Shown piece after piece: positions 1 through 8,578 of a DNA stretch of 64,000 nucleotides (positions within the stretch are counted from its first letter, which is position 1; each line of letters opens with the position of its first letter). Origin of the DNA: Turicibacter sp. TJ11. Its GTDB lineage: Bacteria; Bacillota_I; Bacilli_A; MOL361; Turicibacteraceae. Location of the stretch: the NCBI RefSeq assembly GCF_021497505.1, contig NZ_CP069349.1:335861-399860 (forward strand), given 5' to 3'. The translations under genes and the position numbers were made by a program. The notes below the pieces were generated by a model. The model had not been told where the DNA came from, searched no databases, and saw only the letters and a list, made by a program, of their open reading frames with translations.

Positions 1-60
1 CTATCATGTGAATTATTTTTCACCATATAGAAAATTTTGATTTTTATATAGATAAAAAGT

Positions 61-97
61 AAAAAAAGAAGCAAAATCTGTGATTTTGCTTCTTTTT
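61..97. terminator. Bidirectional terminator after the Mrp gene
   Basis: A 12-bp stem (positions 67-78 with 82-93) with A-run on one side and T-run on the other. It would end the leftward Mrp transcript and anything entering from the left. Confidence 0.8.
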
Positions 98-100
98 CAT

Positions 101-1111
101 TTATTTAAGTGCTTTTAATACTTTATTTGCTAATCCTAAGTAAGCTAATCCAATTTCCTCTTCTAATGAGAAAATGGAATGCGAATTTTGAGGTTGTCCA
201 ATTGGTAAAGCAGTTAATAAATCGACACCTAGTTGAGAAGCAACTAAGTCACCGCCACCAGAACCGAAGATCGCCTCATGAGCACCGCTAACAGGATTTG
301 TGTAATAAGACATGTTTTCAACAACACCTAAGATGTTATGTTTTAATGTTTTAGCCATATATCCTGATTTAACAGCAATATGAGAAGCGGTTGGATGAGG
401 TGTTGTCACAACAATAACATGAGCTTCAGGAATTAGTTTTTGAATATCGATGGCCACATCACCTGTTCCAGGTGGTAAGTCAATTAACATGAACTCGATA
501 TCTGAATCCCACTCTACGTCGTTAAAGAAATGATTTAACATACGATTTAACATCGGTCCACGCCACATTAAGGGTTGATCATCTTCTAAGAAAAATTCGG
601 TTGAAATGATAGGAATATTAAAGGCAACTGGTGGATAAATTTTATTGTTTTCAGCCATTTGGAACCCTTCTTTTTTCATTTCAAAAAGATGAGGAATACT
701 TGGACCATAAATATCGGCATCAATAATTCCTACTTTTTTACCAAGACGTGTTAATGACACGGCTAAGTTAGCCGTAACAGTCGATTTTCCAACACCACCT
801 TTACCAGAGGTAACCGCGATGTAAATAGGTTTCTTTTGATTATCTGACTCATCTACTTCATGAGGAAGTTCCTCGAATTGAATTTTAATGCCACGGAATT
901 TATGGTCAATTTTAATTAATTTAGCTAATTGACGAGATAATGTTTTTTCTTCAGGTCCTTTTGTTAAACCGATGGCAAGAATAGCAGTCACCACCGACTC
1001 TTCTTCATCGACGACTAAGTGACGAATACTGTTTTGTTCACCTAATGTTTTATTTGTACTTGGATCGACTAATTGTTCGATCTCTCGTTTAATTTGATCT
1101 TTTAAAGTCAT
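101..1111 (-). CDS. Mrp/NBP35-family P-loop ATPase
   Basis: 336 residues. An N-terminal DUF59/MIP18-like domain (about 1-85) is followed by a MinD/Mrp-type ATPase with deviant Walker [10 protein letters not shown] at about residue 105 and the switch [10 protein letters not shown] near 215. Family members carry and transfer Fe-S clusters or act as regulators (SalA in Bacillus). The usual CxxC after the ENMSY motif is absent here ([12 protein letters not shown]), so cluster binding by that motif is doubtful. The start at 1111 is chosen because AAAGGAG lies 9 bases upstream; an in-frame ATG at 1132 lies upstream of that site. The gene appears monocistronic, with a terminator just downstream. Confidence 0.9.
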   Translation of the reverse strand: MTLKDQIKREIEQLVDPSTNKTLGEQNSIRHLVVDEEESVVTAILAIGLTKGPEEKTLSRQLAKLIKIDHKFRGIKIQFEELPHEVDESDNQKKPIYIAVTSGKGGVGKSTVTANLAVSLTRLGKKVGIIDADIYGPSIPHLFEMKKEGFQMAENNKIYPPVAFNIPIISTEFFLEDDQPLMWRGPMLNRMLNHFFNDVEWDSDIEFMLIDLPPGTGDVAIDIQKLIPEAHVIVVTTPHPTASHIAVKSGYMAKTLKHNILGVVENMSYYTNPVSGAHEAIFGSGGGDLVASQLGVDLLTALPIGQPQNSHSIFSLEEEIGLAYLGLANKVLKALK

Positions 1112-1183
1112 ACTACTAATCTCCTTTATCATAACGGATTACTATGTGCTCATTATACACCAAAAATAAGAGTAAGGGGGTCG

Positions 1184-2383
1184 TTAACGCTCAAAATGTA
1201 ATGGGAAATTTGAAAACTCTGAAATATTTAAATGCGTACAATGTGGTTCGGGTAAAATACAACTATAAGCGCCTGTCACGCCTTGTTCATGTTTTAGCAT
1301 CGGATGTCCTTTTGCATCGAATTTACTGTAAATAGGAACGCATACTTCTTTTTTAATATGTTTTAAATACTTTTTACCAGTAGAAGTCGCTCCAAGTAAT
1401 CGAATATACGGTGCACCAGTTGAAAGTTGTAATTCTTGAATGAATTCTTTAGTCGTGTGCGTTAAAATATTAGCACAAATTCGTTGAATACGAGTTCGAG
1501 TGTAGCGTTTTGTTTTTACAGCTTCAATAAACGCTTCAAAGGATGTACTTTTGATCATTGCCGAATATAGACGATTTTCAATTCCTTCTTCAACATCGTG
1601 AAACTGAGCCAAATGTTTAGGTGTCATGGTCAAAATTTTTTGTTTGAGGAAAGGAAAGTAAGTTTCCCAAGAATGATAAGTCTTTGTCTGATTGTAATGA
1701 TTCATTAATATTTCTTGCACATTTTTAGGAACAAACGCTGTAAAATCTTCACCTTGTTCACGAAGATTACGAATTGAGGTAGCACTTGAAATTTGATCAT
1801 GTGTAGGAATGACGTCTCGATAATCACTATGAATTCGTATTAATGTATCTGGTCGAATAGAACTGTTTAATTCACGAATGGCACGAAGATAATAAAGACC
1901 AAGTGTATTATTAGGACTTGTTCCAAGTTCAGGTTTTAAGTTGAATTCTTCTAATGCTTTGGCATGCGCCATCGGTAAACTAAGTCCTGTTTGAACCCAT
2001 TTATGAATCGTTTTTTGAAAGTTATTTTCACTTGTTATGGCTTCAAGCTCTATTAATTCGTCAATATTTCCACTTTCACTACCAAAAATTAATTCATTTA
2101 CGTGTAAATGTGTTAAAATAGAGACGGCTCCTTTAGCAAAGAGGTCAGCATGTTGGCAACTATAAGCATAAGGAAGTTCGACCACAAGGTCAGCACCGTT
2201 AGCGAGTGCCATTTTAGTGCGATCCCATTTGTTAAGGATCGTTGGTTCACCACGTTGAGTAAAGTGTCCGCTCATAACAACAATTAAAACATCTGCATTT
2301 GATTGCTTTACGCTTTGAGTTAGATGATATAAATGACCGTTATGAAATGGATTATACTCGACAATTAAACCTGTTGCTTTCAT
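1184..2383 (-). CDS. tmcAL: tRNA(Met) cytidine acetate ligase (TmcAL, YlbM family)
   Basis: 399 residues, full length. The enzyme makes N4-acetylcytidine at the wobble position of elongator tRNA-Met using acetate and ATP. The N-terminus has the nucleotidyltransferase-fold signature VEYNPFHNGHLYHL (HIGH-like HNGH) and VVMSGHFTQRGEP, followed by the family's ELPYAYSCQ. The start is ATG with GGAAGGTGATACG in front. It is divergent from the yceD-rpmF pair; the B. subtilis order ylbM-ylbN-rpmF is the same neighbourhood, which supports the call. Confidence 0.95.
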   Translation of the reverse strand: MKATGLIVEYNPFHNGHLYHLTQSVKQSNADVLIVVMSGHFTQRGEPTILNKWDRTKMALANGADLVVELPYAYSCQHADLFAKGAVSILTHLHVNELIFGSESGNIDELIELEAITSENNFQKTIHKWVQTGLSLPMAHAKALEEFNLKPELGTSPNNTLGLYYLRAIRELNSSIRPDTLIRIHSDYRDVIPTHDQISSATSIRNLREQGEDFTAFVPKNVQEILMNHYNQTKTYHSWETYFPFLKQKILTMTPKHLAQFHDVEEGIENRLYSAMIKSTSFEAFIEAVKTKRYTRTRIQRICANILTHTTKEFIQELQLSTGAPYIRLLGATSTGKKYLKHIKKEVCVPIYSKFDAKGHPMLKHEQGVTGAYSCILPEPHCTHLNISEFSNFPLHFER

Positions 2384-2533
2384 CGTATCACCTTCCTATT
2401 TATTATTATATCAAAGATGCATCGATATTAATATCCGTGTTGGTTATATTAAAGAAAGAGTCAGTTGTGAACTGAAAGATAAAAAAATAAATAAGATTAC
2501 ACGTCTTTTTGTTGAATATTATCAACTGACTTG

Positions 2534-2562
2534 TTGACAATGTAATAAAAAGTATGTATAAT
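2534..2562 (+). promoter_or_regulatory. Sigma-A promoter of yceD-rpmF
   Basis: TTGACA at 2534-2539 and TATAAT at 2557-2562 are separated by exactly 17 bases, a perfect consensus. The first start codon lies 30 bases downstream. Confidence 0.9.
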
Positions 2563-2591
2563 GTAGTCTGTTGCAATTAGAGGTGATTGTG

Positions 2592-3113
2592 ATGAAATGG
2601 GCGATTGCTCAACTGATAAAACAAGGTTCAAAAGTGTTTGAAATTGACGAATTAGTTGATTTTTCAGACATTGTGAACGCACATGATGAAATTCGTAAAT
2701 TGTCAAAAGTTAAAGTGACAGGAACAGGACAACTTCAAGGTAAAAAAGTTATGTTTAACCTTCATATGGAAGGAACAATGACATTAGCTTGTGCCTTAAC
2801 GCTTGATGATGTAGAATACCCATTTGAATATGACTCTGTTGAAGTGTTTGTTTTAGATGCGGATTTATATGATGAAGCAGAAGATGAATATCTTGTAACT
2901 GGAACAACTGTTGAACTTGCACCGGTTATTTGGCAAAATATTTTGCTACAAAAACCTTTACGTGTTGTAAAAGAAGGTGCTTACGAAGAAATGAAGAAAA
3001 AAGGAATCGAATTTGAAACGGAAGAAGATTTTGAGGAATCAGAAGCTGCTCCAAAAGTCGATCCACGATTAGCAGTTTTATCAAAATTGCTAAATGATAC
3101 TCAAGATAACTAG
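2592..3113 (+). CDS. yceD: YceD family protein (DUF177)
   Basis: 173 residues. DUF177/YceD proteins sit next to rpmF in most bacteria; the family has been linked to 23S rRNA processing in plants and bacteria, but its exact role is not firmly known. The [12 protein letters not shown]-type segment (here [16 protein letters not shown]) is the family hallmark, followed by an acidic tail rich in E and D. The longest frame begins at a TTG at 2571, but AGAGGTG sits six bases before ATG 2592, so that start is preferred. rpmF follows after 11 bases, in one operon. Confidence 0.9.
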   Translation: MKWAIAQLIKQGSKVFEIDELVDFSDIVNAHDEIRKLSKVKVTGTGQLQGKKVMFNLHMEGTMTLACALTLDDVEYPFEYDSVEVFVLDADLYDEAEDEYLVTGTTVELAPVIWQNILLQKPLRVVKEGAYEEMKKKGIEFETEEDFEESEAAPKVDPRLAVLSKLLNDTQDN

Positions 3114-3124
3114 GAGGTGTCAAA

Positions 3125-3304
3125 ATGGCTGTACCACAAAGAAGAACATCTAAAACTGCAAAGCGTAAACGTCGTACTCACTTCAAATTAGAAGTACCAG
3201 GTATGGTAGCTTGCCCACAATGTGGAGAAATGAAATTATCTCACCGTGTATGCGGAACTTGCGGAACTTACAAAGGACGCGAAGTAGTTAAAACTGAAGA
3301 ATAA
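3125..3304 (+). CDS. rpmF: 50S ribosomal protein L32, zinc-ribbon form
   Basis: 59 residues, normal length. It begins [19 protein letters not shown] and has two CxxC pairs (CPQC and CGTC), so this is the zinc-binding (C+) form. The start is fixed by AGGAGGTG a few bases upstream. It is co-transcribed with yceD and followed by a strong terminator. Confidence 0.98.
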   Translation: MAVPQRRTSKTAKRKRRTHFKLEVPGMVACPQCGEMKLSHRVCGTCGTYKGREVVKTEE

Positions 3305-3698
3305 TACTTTGTTAATGGGCCCATTAATAAAGGTTAGCTAGCCAGAGCATTTTGCTCTGGCTTTTTTAGTTTTCATTACTTAAATTGAACTATTCCTTTA
3401 AAAGAAGTCTCGTGCTAATGCTGTAAAAAGATGCAATCTCAACTAAATCAAACATTTAAAAGAGAGGTAATGAAAAGAGCGATCAATATCGTTTTTTTTA
3501 TCAACTATGTATTAAATTAGCCATGAGAGTCAAAAAGAAGTTGGCTTTTAAAAATCTCCAATACTTTAGTTTATCGATAAGAAATTACTATGTATCCTAT
3601 TGAAATATTAATTTATATTGTATCGATACAATTCGAAACAACCATACAATTTTTAAAAACTGTATTGATTGAGTGGTTTATTTTATGAAATTTTATGA
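3305..3698. other. Intergenic region after rpmF
   Basis: About 390 bases. Apart from the rpmF terminator at its left and the extended -10 at its right end I see no gene. A 16-codon frame at 3470-3520 has GAGAGG only two bases before its ATG, too close to be convincing. Confidence 0.5.
3341..3367 (+). terminator. rpmF terminator
   Basis: GCCAGAGCA/TGCTCTGGC hairpin followed by a run of six T. Confidence 0.9.
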
Positions 3699-3704
3699 TA
3701 TAAT
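3696..3704 (+). promoter_or_regulatory. Extended -10 promoter of the phosphotransferase gene
   Basis: TGATATAAT (TGn plus perfect -10 at 3699-3704) with no clear -35 at 17 bases. Confidence 0.65.
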
Positions 3705-3737
3705 AAGAGCAAATTATTACGTTTAGGAGTGAGAGTT

Positions 3738-4616
3738 ATGGAAAATATTATAAAATCTGTTACAGCTCAAGCATTAGGGGTTTATGAAGACGAGGTAAAG
3801 ATTGATTACCGATTAATGGGGGGAATGTCAAATCTAATGTATGTTATTGAGATCCGTGCTGAAAAGTATACCTTTCGTATTCCAGGAAAGAATGCAGAAA
3901 TGTTCGTTAATCGTGAGGAAGAGTTAGCAAACATTGAGATTGTTGACGAGCTAAAACTGAATAATGAAATGATTTATTTTGATACCCAAACGGGATATAA
4001 AATTTCAAAATTTGTAGAGGGAACTCCTTTAAGTGAGGTTGAAAATCCGGAGCCTTATTTAGAAGAAGTTGCTAAAGTATTGCATGTTTTACACGAGTCA
4101 GGATTAAATGCCCACGATGATTATCGACCATATGATCGATTAACTGCCTATGAAAAATTAGTGACTGATTTCTCGTATCAACATGAAAAAAAATATTTTA
4201 CTTTAAAAGAATTATTTTTAAGCCAGCGTGAATTTTTAGATCAATTTCCAAAAGTTATTTGTCATAATGATAGCCAAATTTCAAATATGGTAGTGGAAGG
4301 AGACCAAACCTATTTATTAGATTGGGAGTTTACAGGGAATAATGATCCGATGTATGATGTAGCATGTGTCGGAAATAAAGAATTCGAGTTAGCTTTAAAA
4401 TTCTTACCGATTTACTTAGGGCGTGAACCTGAAGTCCAAGAATTTAGACGTTTATACTTATGGCGTGCTTTCCAATGCTTACAGTGGCATAATGTCGCTT
4501 TATATAAAGATTTAATTGGCTTAAGTCAAGACTTACAGTTAGATTTTAAACTGATTGCATCTGCTTATTTAACTAAGGCAGAGCAGTTTTTAACACAGGC
4601 GGATCAATTCAAATAA
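3738..4616 (+). CDS. Choline kinase / APH-fold phosphotransferase
   Basis: 292 residues. This is a choline/ethanolamine-kinase-like member of the aminoglycoside-phosphotransferase fold: glycine-containing N-lobe LMGGMSNLMY, Brenner motif ICHNDSQISNMV (catalytic Asp in HND) at about residue 180, and metal-binding LLDWEFTGNNDPMYDVA about 20 residues later. The likely substrate is a small alcohol such as choline. No LicC or LicD partner lies nearby, so the pathway is open. AGGAG at 3725-3729 selects ATG 3738 over a GTG at 3729 that falls inside it. Single gene between its own promoter and terminator. Confidence 0.8.
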   Translation: MENIIKSVTAQALGVYEDEVKIDYRLMGGMSNLMYVIEIRAEKYTFRIPGKNAEMFVNREEELANIEIVDELKLNNEMIYFDTQTGYKISKFVEGTPLSEVENPEPYLEEVAKVLHVLHESGLNAHDDYRPYDRLTAYEKLVTDFSYQHEKKYFTLKELFLSQREFLDQFPKVICHNDSQISNMVVEGDQTYLLDWEFTGNNDPMYDVACVGNKEFELALKFLPIYLGREPEVQEFRRLYLWRAFQCLQWHNVALYKDLIGLSQDLQLDFKLIASAYLTKAEQFLTQADQFK

Positions 4617-4627
4617 TCAATGAAAAA

Positions 4628-4655
4628 GAGCTTAGACATTGTTCTAAGCTCTTTT
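4628..4655 (+). terminator. Terminator after the phosphotransferase gene
   Basis: GAGCTTAGA/TCTAAGCTC stem with a seven-base loop and a T-run. Confidence 0.9.
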
Positions 4656-4726
4656 ATGTTTTCTGATATATAGCGTTTTAGGTATTTGGAATTTTGTTTT
4701 TTTTTATTTAAATGAAAATTTTGTTA

Positions 4727-4735
4727 TGTTATAAT
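4727..4735 (+). promoter_or_regulatory. Extended -10 promoter of the VanZ-like gene
   Basis: TGTTATAAT at 4727-4735; no good -35. Confidence 0.6.
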
Positions 4736-4772
4736 GGAAAAAAGTTGAAATTGTAACATTAGGGGTGAAAGG

Positions 4773-6182
4773 ATGAGGCTTTCAGAAATTATTGGCATGG
4801 GACAGGCATATTTATTTCAAGCGCTCATTTTAGTTGGAGGAATCGGACTATGTTTTCTTTTAGCATACGTCTTTATCTATAAAAAAGCAATGAAGGGAGA
4901 TAAACGCTTATCTAAAAAAATGTTATTATTAGCTGTTATCTTTACTTGCTATTTGTTTGTCGTGCTAGGAGCTACTTTAGGAAGAGGGGCTTACTATGAA
5001 GCTCAAATTCATTGGCATCCATTTAGCTCTTACAAAGAGGCGTGGAATAATTTTTCCATTATTGAGTGGCGAAACATTATTTTAAATATCTTCATGTTTA
5101 TTCCGCTTGGTTTTTTACTTCCGTTTTTCGGAGGATTTTTTCGAAAAGCGTGGGTTACTTATTTAATTGGTTTTCTTTTTACTTTACTCATTGAAAGTGT
5201 TCAGTTTTTAACTCAAAGAGGGATTTTTGAAATAGATGATTTAATTAATAACACCGTCGGATGTATGATTGGTTATGGGATGTTTAGTTTATGCTCATTT
5301 GGTTATCAGTGGTTTAAAGGTCATAAGCCATCGCTGATTCGAACTATAGTGCGACAGCTTCCATTAGTTATGACGGTGACTTTGTTTAGTTTTATTTTTT
5401 ATACGTATCATAAACAAGAGTTTGGAAATTTAAGTAGTACTCCTGTTTACCAGGTGAAAATGCCAACGATTATGTTAAATGATGAGATAACCTTATCGAC
5501 TGATCGCGATGAAGTAATGGTATATGCATCAAAAGTTGGAACAAAAGAAGAAACATTACAGGTTGCTAATGAATGGTTTTCTTATGTTGGGGCAACCGTT
5601 GATGAAAGTCAAACAAATCCATATGATGAAGCTATCATTTATTATTCATCCGATCAAAGTCATTCTATTTGGGTATATTTTTCAGGGTTAGAGATTTGGT
5701 TTCATGACTGGACTCAGTCGGAACATCCAGTGCAAAGTGGATTTTCACTAGAAGAAGTAGCCGAAATTTTAGAGTCCTATGGCGTTCAGTTGCCTAAAGA
5801 GACGACCTTTGTAGATGCAGGAGATGGGGATTATCTCATAGAGGCGAACTTAAGTGAATTAGACGGTGTGTACATGGATGGGATCATTCGCTGTACGTTA
5901 ACGAAAGATAAGAAAATTGAATCGATTCATCACGAGATGACGCCGTTTTATCAATTCAAAAAGGTGAACCTTTTATCTGAACAAGAAGCATATTTACAGT
6001 TAATAGAAGGAAAGATTCATCATCGTTATATTAAAAATTTAAGTCTTGACGATCCAATTGAGATTAAGGAGATCACTTTACAATATGAAAAAGACTCAAA
6101 AGGATATTATCAACCTGTTTATCAATTTAATGGGTTAAGCAATCAGCAAGAAGTCACGATAATCATTCCAGCTATTCAGTAA
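4773..6182 (+). CDS. VanZ-family membrane protein with long C-terminal extracytoplasmic region
   Basis: 469 residues. The first roughly 215 hold about six transmembrane segments and the VanZ signature: HPFSSYKEAW, RNIILNIFMFIPLGFLLPF and LTQRGIFEIDDLINNTVGCMIGY. After the last membrane segment (about 197-212) some 250 residues without membrane segments follow, rich in acidic and aromatic residues, with no domain I recognise. VanZ proteins are known from teicoplanin resistance, but most are chromosomal proteins of unknown role, and nothing here suggests resistance. GGGGTGAAAGG precedes the ATG. Confidence 0.8.
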   Translation: MRLSEIIGMGQAYLFQALILVGGIGLCFLLAYVFIYKKAMKGDKRLSKKMLLLAVIFTCYLFVVLGATLGRGAYYEAQIHWHPFSSYKEAWNNFSIIEWRNIILNIFMFIPLGFLLPFFGGFFRKAWVTYLIGFLFTLLIESVQFLTQRGIFEIDDLINNTVGCMIGYGMFSLCSFGYQWFKGHKPSLIRTIVRQLPLVMTVTLFSFIFYTYHKQEFGNLSSTPVYQVKMPTIMLNDEITLSTDRDEVMVYASKVGTKEETLQVANEWFSYVGATVDESQTNPYDEAIIYYSSDQSHSIWVYFSGLEIWFHDWTQSEHPVQSGFSLEEVAEILESYGVQLPKETTFVDAGDGDYLIEANLSELDGVYMDGIIRCTLTKDKKIESIHHEMTPFYQFKKVNLLSEQEAYLQLIEGKIHHRYIKNLSLDDPIEIKEITLQYEKDSKGYYQPVYQFNGLSNQQEVTIIIPAIQ

Positions 6183-6210
6183 GTGAATCGTCAATAGTAG
6201 CGTCATTAAA

Positions 6211-6245
6211 AAACCACAACTCTTTGATAGGAGTTGTGGTTTTTA
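6211..6245 (+). terminator. Terminator after the VanZ-like gene
   Basis: A 12-bp perfect stem (6211-6222 with 6231-6242) followed by T. Confidence 0.9.
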
Positions 6246-6470
6246 TATAAAAACACCTCAAAAAATAATCATTTAATAGTTTTTCGGTTACTAACTCATC
6301 ACGAAGAAACTGAGTGTCACAAGGAAGGTTTAATATAGAAATCAACCGATTTAGTGACAATAACATGAGTCGTAAGAGGTTTAGTCCACTTATTTAAACG
6401 GATTATCTGACGCAGTTGACATAATTTCAAAGCATTTGTTGTAAACTGTAAGTAGGAAGGTGGGATCTAG

Positions 6471-7154
6471 ATGATGATTGAGGTCATGCTTAGCTTACAG
6501 ACAGTTTATCAGTTGAATGACAAGTCAAATCTCATGTGTTTAGTTGATCCTTTCGTTAGTATACAAGAGAAGGAGGGAATTGAAATGGGGTGTTTTCGAG
6601 CTATTTCATTAGTTGAGAAATATGGGGATCAACTTGAGCAACAAGTTCCACTCGATTCAACGATTATTTCATATGAGGAGTTAAAATATTTGACGGTTTT
6701 ACATCATGGATATGATGGATTCGTTCATGTAGGAGAGTTAATTGTCAATGCGAGTCTAGCAGATGAAGTGCTTGAAATTTTTAAAGAACTTTACTTAATG
6801 GGATATCCTATCGAGAAGATGAAAGTGATGAGTTGTTATGACGGTTCGGATACGTTATCAATGGAAGATAACAATAGTAGTGCCTTTAATTTTCGCTATA
6901 TGACAGATGGTAAGAAATTATCATACCATGCGTATGGACTTGCGATTGACTTAAATCCTAAAGTAAATCCCTATGTAAAAGAAGAGTTAGTTTTACCGGT
7001 AAACGGGAAAGACTATGTTGATCGTGATCAATGTGTACTTGGTCTCATAAAAAAAAATGATGCAGTATATCAGTTGTTTAAACGTTATGGTTGGACGTGG
7101 GGAGGAGATTGGACGAGCTTAAAAGATTATCAACATTTTGAAAAGCCGTTATAA
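6471..7154 (+). CDS. M15-type D-Ala-D-Ala carboxypeptidase / endopeptidase-like protein
   Basis: 227 residues. The C-terminal half carries the zinc motif of the VanY/CwlK-like M15 family: SYHAYGLAIDLNP (His and Asp ligands) and, near the end, GWTWGGDWTSLKDYQHFEK (last His ligand). The family cuts peptides of peptidoglycan. I see no signal peptide or membrane segment in the first 60 residues, which is unexpected for a wall enzyme, so export would need another route. Two ATG codons in tandem (6471, 6474) follow AGGTGGG. A TTGACA at 6416 may be its -35. It ends directly at a terminator. Confidence 0.8.
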   Translation: MMIEVMLSLQTVYQLNDKSNLMCLVDPFVSIQEKEGIEMGCFRAISLVEKYGDQLEQQVPLDSTIISYEELKYLTVLHHGYDGFVHVGELIVNASLADEVLEIFKELYLMGYPIEKMKVMSCYDGSDTLSMEDNNSSAFNFRYMTDGKKLSYHAYGLAIDLNPKVNPYVKEELVLPVNGKDYVDRDQCVLGLIKKNDAVYQLFKRYGWTWGGDWTSLKDYQHFEKPL

Positions 7155-7182
7155 AAAATCCAGAATGAATCTGGATTTTTTA
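7154..7182 (+). terminator. Terminator after the M15 peptidase gene
   Basis: AAATCCAGA/TCTGGATTT hairpin with a T-run. Confidence 0.85.
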
Positions 7183-7282
7183 ATGCCTTATTTTCACCAA
7201 GAAAAAAAGTTGTAATGATCTAAAAATAAGTTAGTTTTAATCACTGTTTGTTGTTTTTGAATCTTAAGTGTGACACATAAAA

Positions 7283-7360
7283 AAGCTCATAAATAAAATC
7301 TTTGTTAAACAGTGACGTTATCACATCAAATTCTTAACAAGGAGATTTATTTATGAGTTT
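7283..7360 (+). promoter_or_regulatory. Long imperfect hairpin masking a ribosome-binding site
   Basis: Arm 7283-7308 pairs with arm 7334-7360 over about 24 bp, interrupted only by a two-base and a one-base bulge and one G-U pair. The right arm contains AAGGAG and the ATG of the small ORF at 7353. The 25-base loop holds a small GTGA/TCAC hairpin. On the mRNA this would hide the start site. Confidence 0.6.
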
Positions 7361-7409
7361 ATGTTTTTATAAAAATGATTGGGTTACGTTTGCAAGTCAT
7401 TCATTATAA
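7353..7409 (+). CDS. Possible 18-residue peptide ORF
   Basis: Eighteen codons starting MSLCFYKNDW, with AAGGAG eight bases before the ATG, a better site than chance would usually give. The peptide is not hydrophobic and resembles nothing I know. It lies inside the right arm of the hairpin at 7283-7360 and ends just before a bidirectional terminator. It may be a leader, a type I toxin-like unit, or chance. Confidence 0.3.
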   Translation: MSLCFYKNDWVTFASHSL

Positions 7410-7436
7410 AAAAAATCCAGGATTCCTGGATTTTAT
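7410..7436. terminator. Bidirectional terminator between the small ORF and ispH
   Basis: AATCCAGGA/TCCTGGATT palindrome with A-run left and T-run right; overlaps the last codon of ispH. Confidence 0.85.
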
Positions 7437-8374
7437 TTGCGTTTAAATAAAACTTTATCAGAAGTAATACGAGATGTTTGATCCCAAGTACTTGGATCAT
7501 TTTTATCATAGGCTTCTAAAAAGTCAATGACTTCTTTCGTAATTGGAGTTGGGGTAGAAGCCCCTGCTGTAACTGCAACTGTTTCAATACCGTTTAACCA
7601 CTCAAGGTTAATATCTTCCACTGATGCAATACGATATGATGGGGTATTGGCACGTTCTAATGAGATTTGTGATAAACGTGCGGTATTATTACTATGTGGA
7701 TCTCCAACTACAAGCGTTAAATCAGCTTCACCTGCTTGGCTAGCGACTGCTTCTTGACGAACTTGAGTTGCATTACAAATTTCTTTAATAAATTGCGCTT
7801 TTGGGAATTTTTCTTGGATTTTTTGCGATAATGAATATACATCCCATAAACTCATGGTGGTTTGATTAGTAATAATAATTTTATCATTCGTCAGATGTAA
7901 GTGTTCTAAATCATCTATTTTAGAGATTAAGTGAATATGATGAGCATCAACACCAAGAGAACCTTCTGTTTCGGGATGACCTTTTTTACCGATGTAAATC
8001 ACATCATAACCGGCATCGATATGTTCTTTCATTAACGTATGCGTTTTAATGACATCTTTACAGCTGGCATCGATAATGGTTAATCCTTTGTTCATCGCTT
8101 TTTGTTTAACCTTTGGTGAAATACCGTGAGCGGTAAAAATAACCGTTCCACTCTCGATTTGATCGAGTAATTCATCACGTGTTTTTGATTTATTATCAAG
8201 AGTAATAACTCCTAACTGATCAATGGCTTTAGTAATATGTTCGTTATGAACAATCATCCCTAACACATAAATGGGACGAGGTAATGAGGGATCAAGTGCG
8301 GCATCTTGCACAATATTTAAGGCACTGATGACACCTTGGCAGTACCCACGAGGAGCGATTTTAATAACTTTCAA
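7433..8374 (-). CDS. ispH: 4-hydroxy-3-methylbut-2-enyl diphosphate reductase
   Basis: 313 residues. Last step of the MEP pathway: HMBPP to IPP and DMAPP on a 4Fe-4S cluster. The three cluster cysteines are visible in GYCQGV, DASCKDV and [10 protein letters not shown]; the active-site TAHGISP and the NQTTMS motif are intact. The longest frame begins with a GTG at 8383 that lies within the AGAGGTG ribosome-binding site; a TTG at 8374, six bases after that site, is the more likely start. With ispG four genes away, the cell uses the MEP route. Confidence 0.95.
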   Translation of the reverse strand: MKVIKIAPRGYCQGVISALNIVQDAALDPSLPRPIYVLGMIVHNEHITKAIDQLGVITLDNKSKTRDELLDQIESGTVIFTAHGISPKVKQKAMNKGLTIIDASCKDVIKTHTLMKEHIDAGYDVIYIGKKGHPETEGSLGVDAHHIHLISKIDDLEHLHLTNDKIIITNQTTMSLWDVYSLSQKIQEKFPKAQFIKEICNATQVRQEAVASQAGEADLTLVVGDPHSNNTARLSQISLERANTPSYRIASVEDINLEWLNGIETVAVTAGASTPTPITKEVIDFLEAYDKNDPSTWDQTSRITSDKVLFKRK

Positions 8375-8578
8375 TGAACTCACCTCTGTTTCTATTTTGG
8401 AACTATTATATCATATTTCGGCGATTATCTCCTAATAATAAAGAATAGAGGTTGAATTTGGTCACTGATATTTGGTAAGATAGAATTTGTGCGTCAAAAG
8501 GAATTTGCAAAAATAACGAGAATGATGTCGTTAAGTTTGATAAAGTTAGTTATACTAACCATTGAAGGAGTGGTATTC

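Noticed and set aside
4773-6182. Glycopeptide resistance from VanZ homology
   Set aside because: No van operon genes are present; VanZ-family proteins are common chromosomal proteins.
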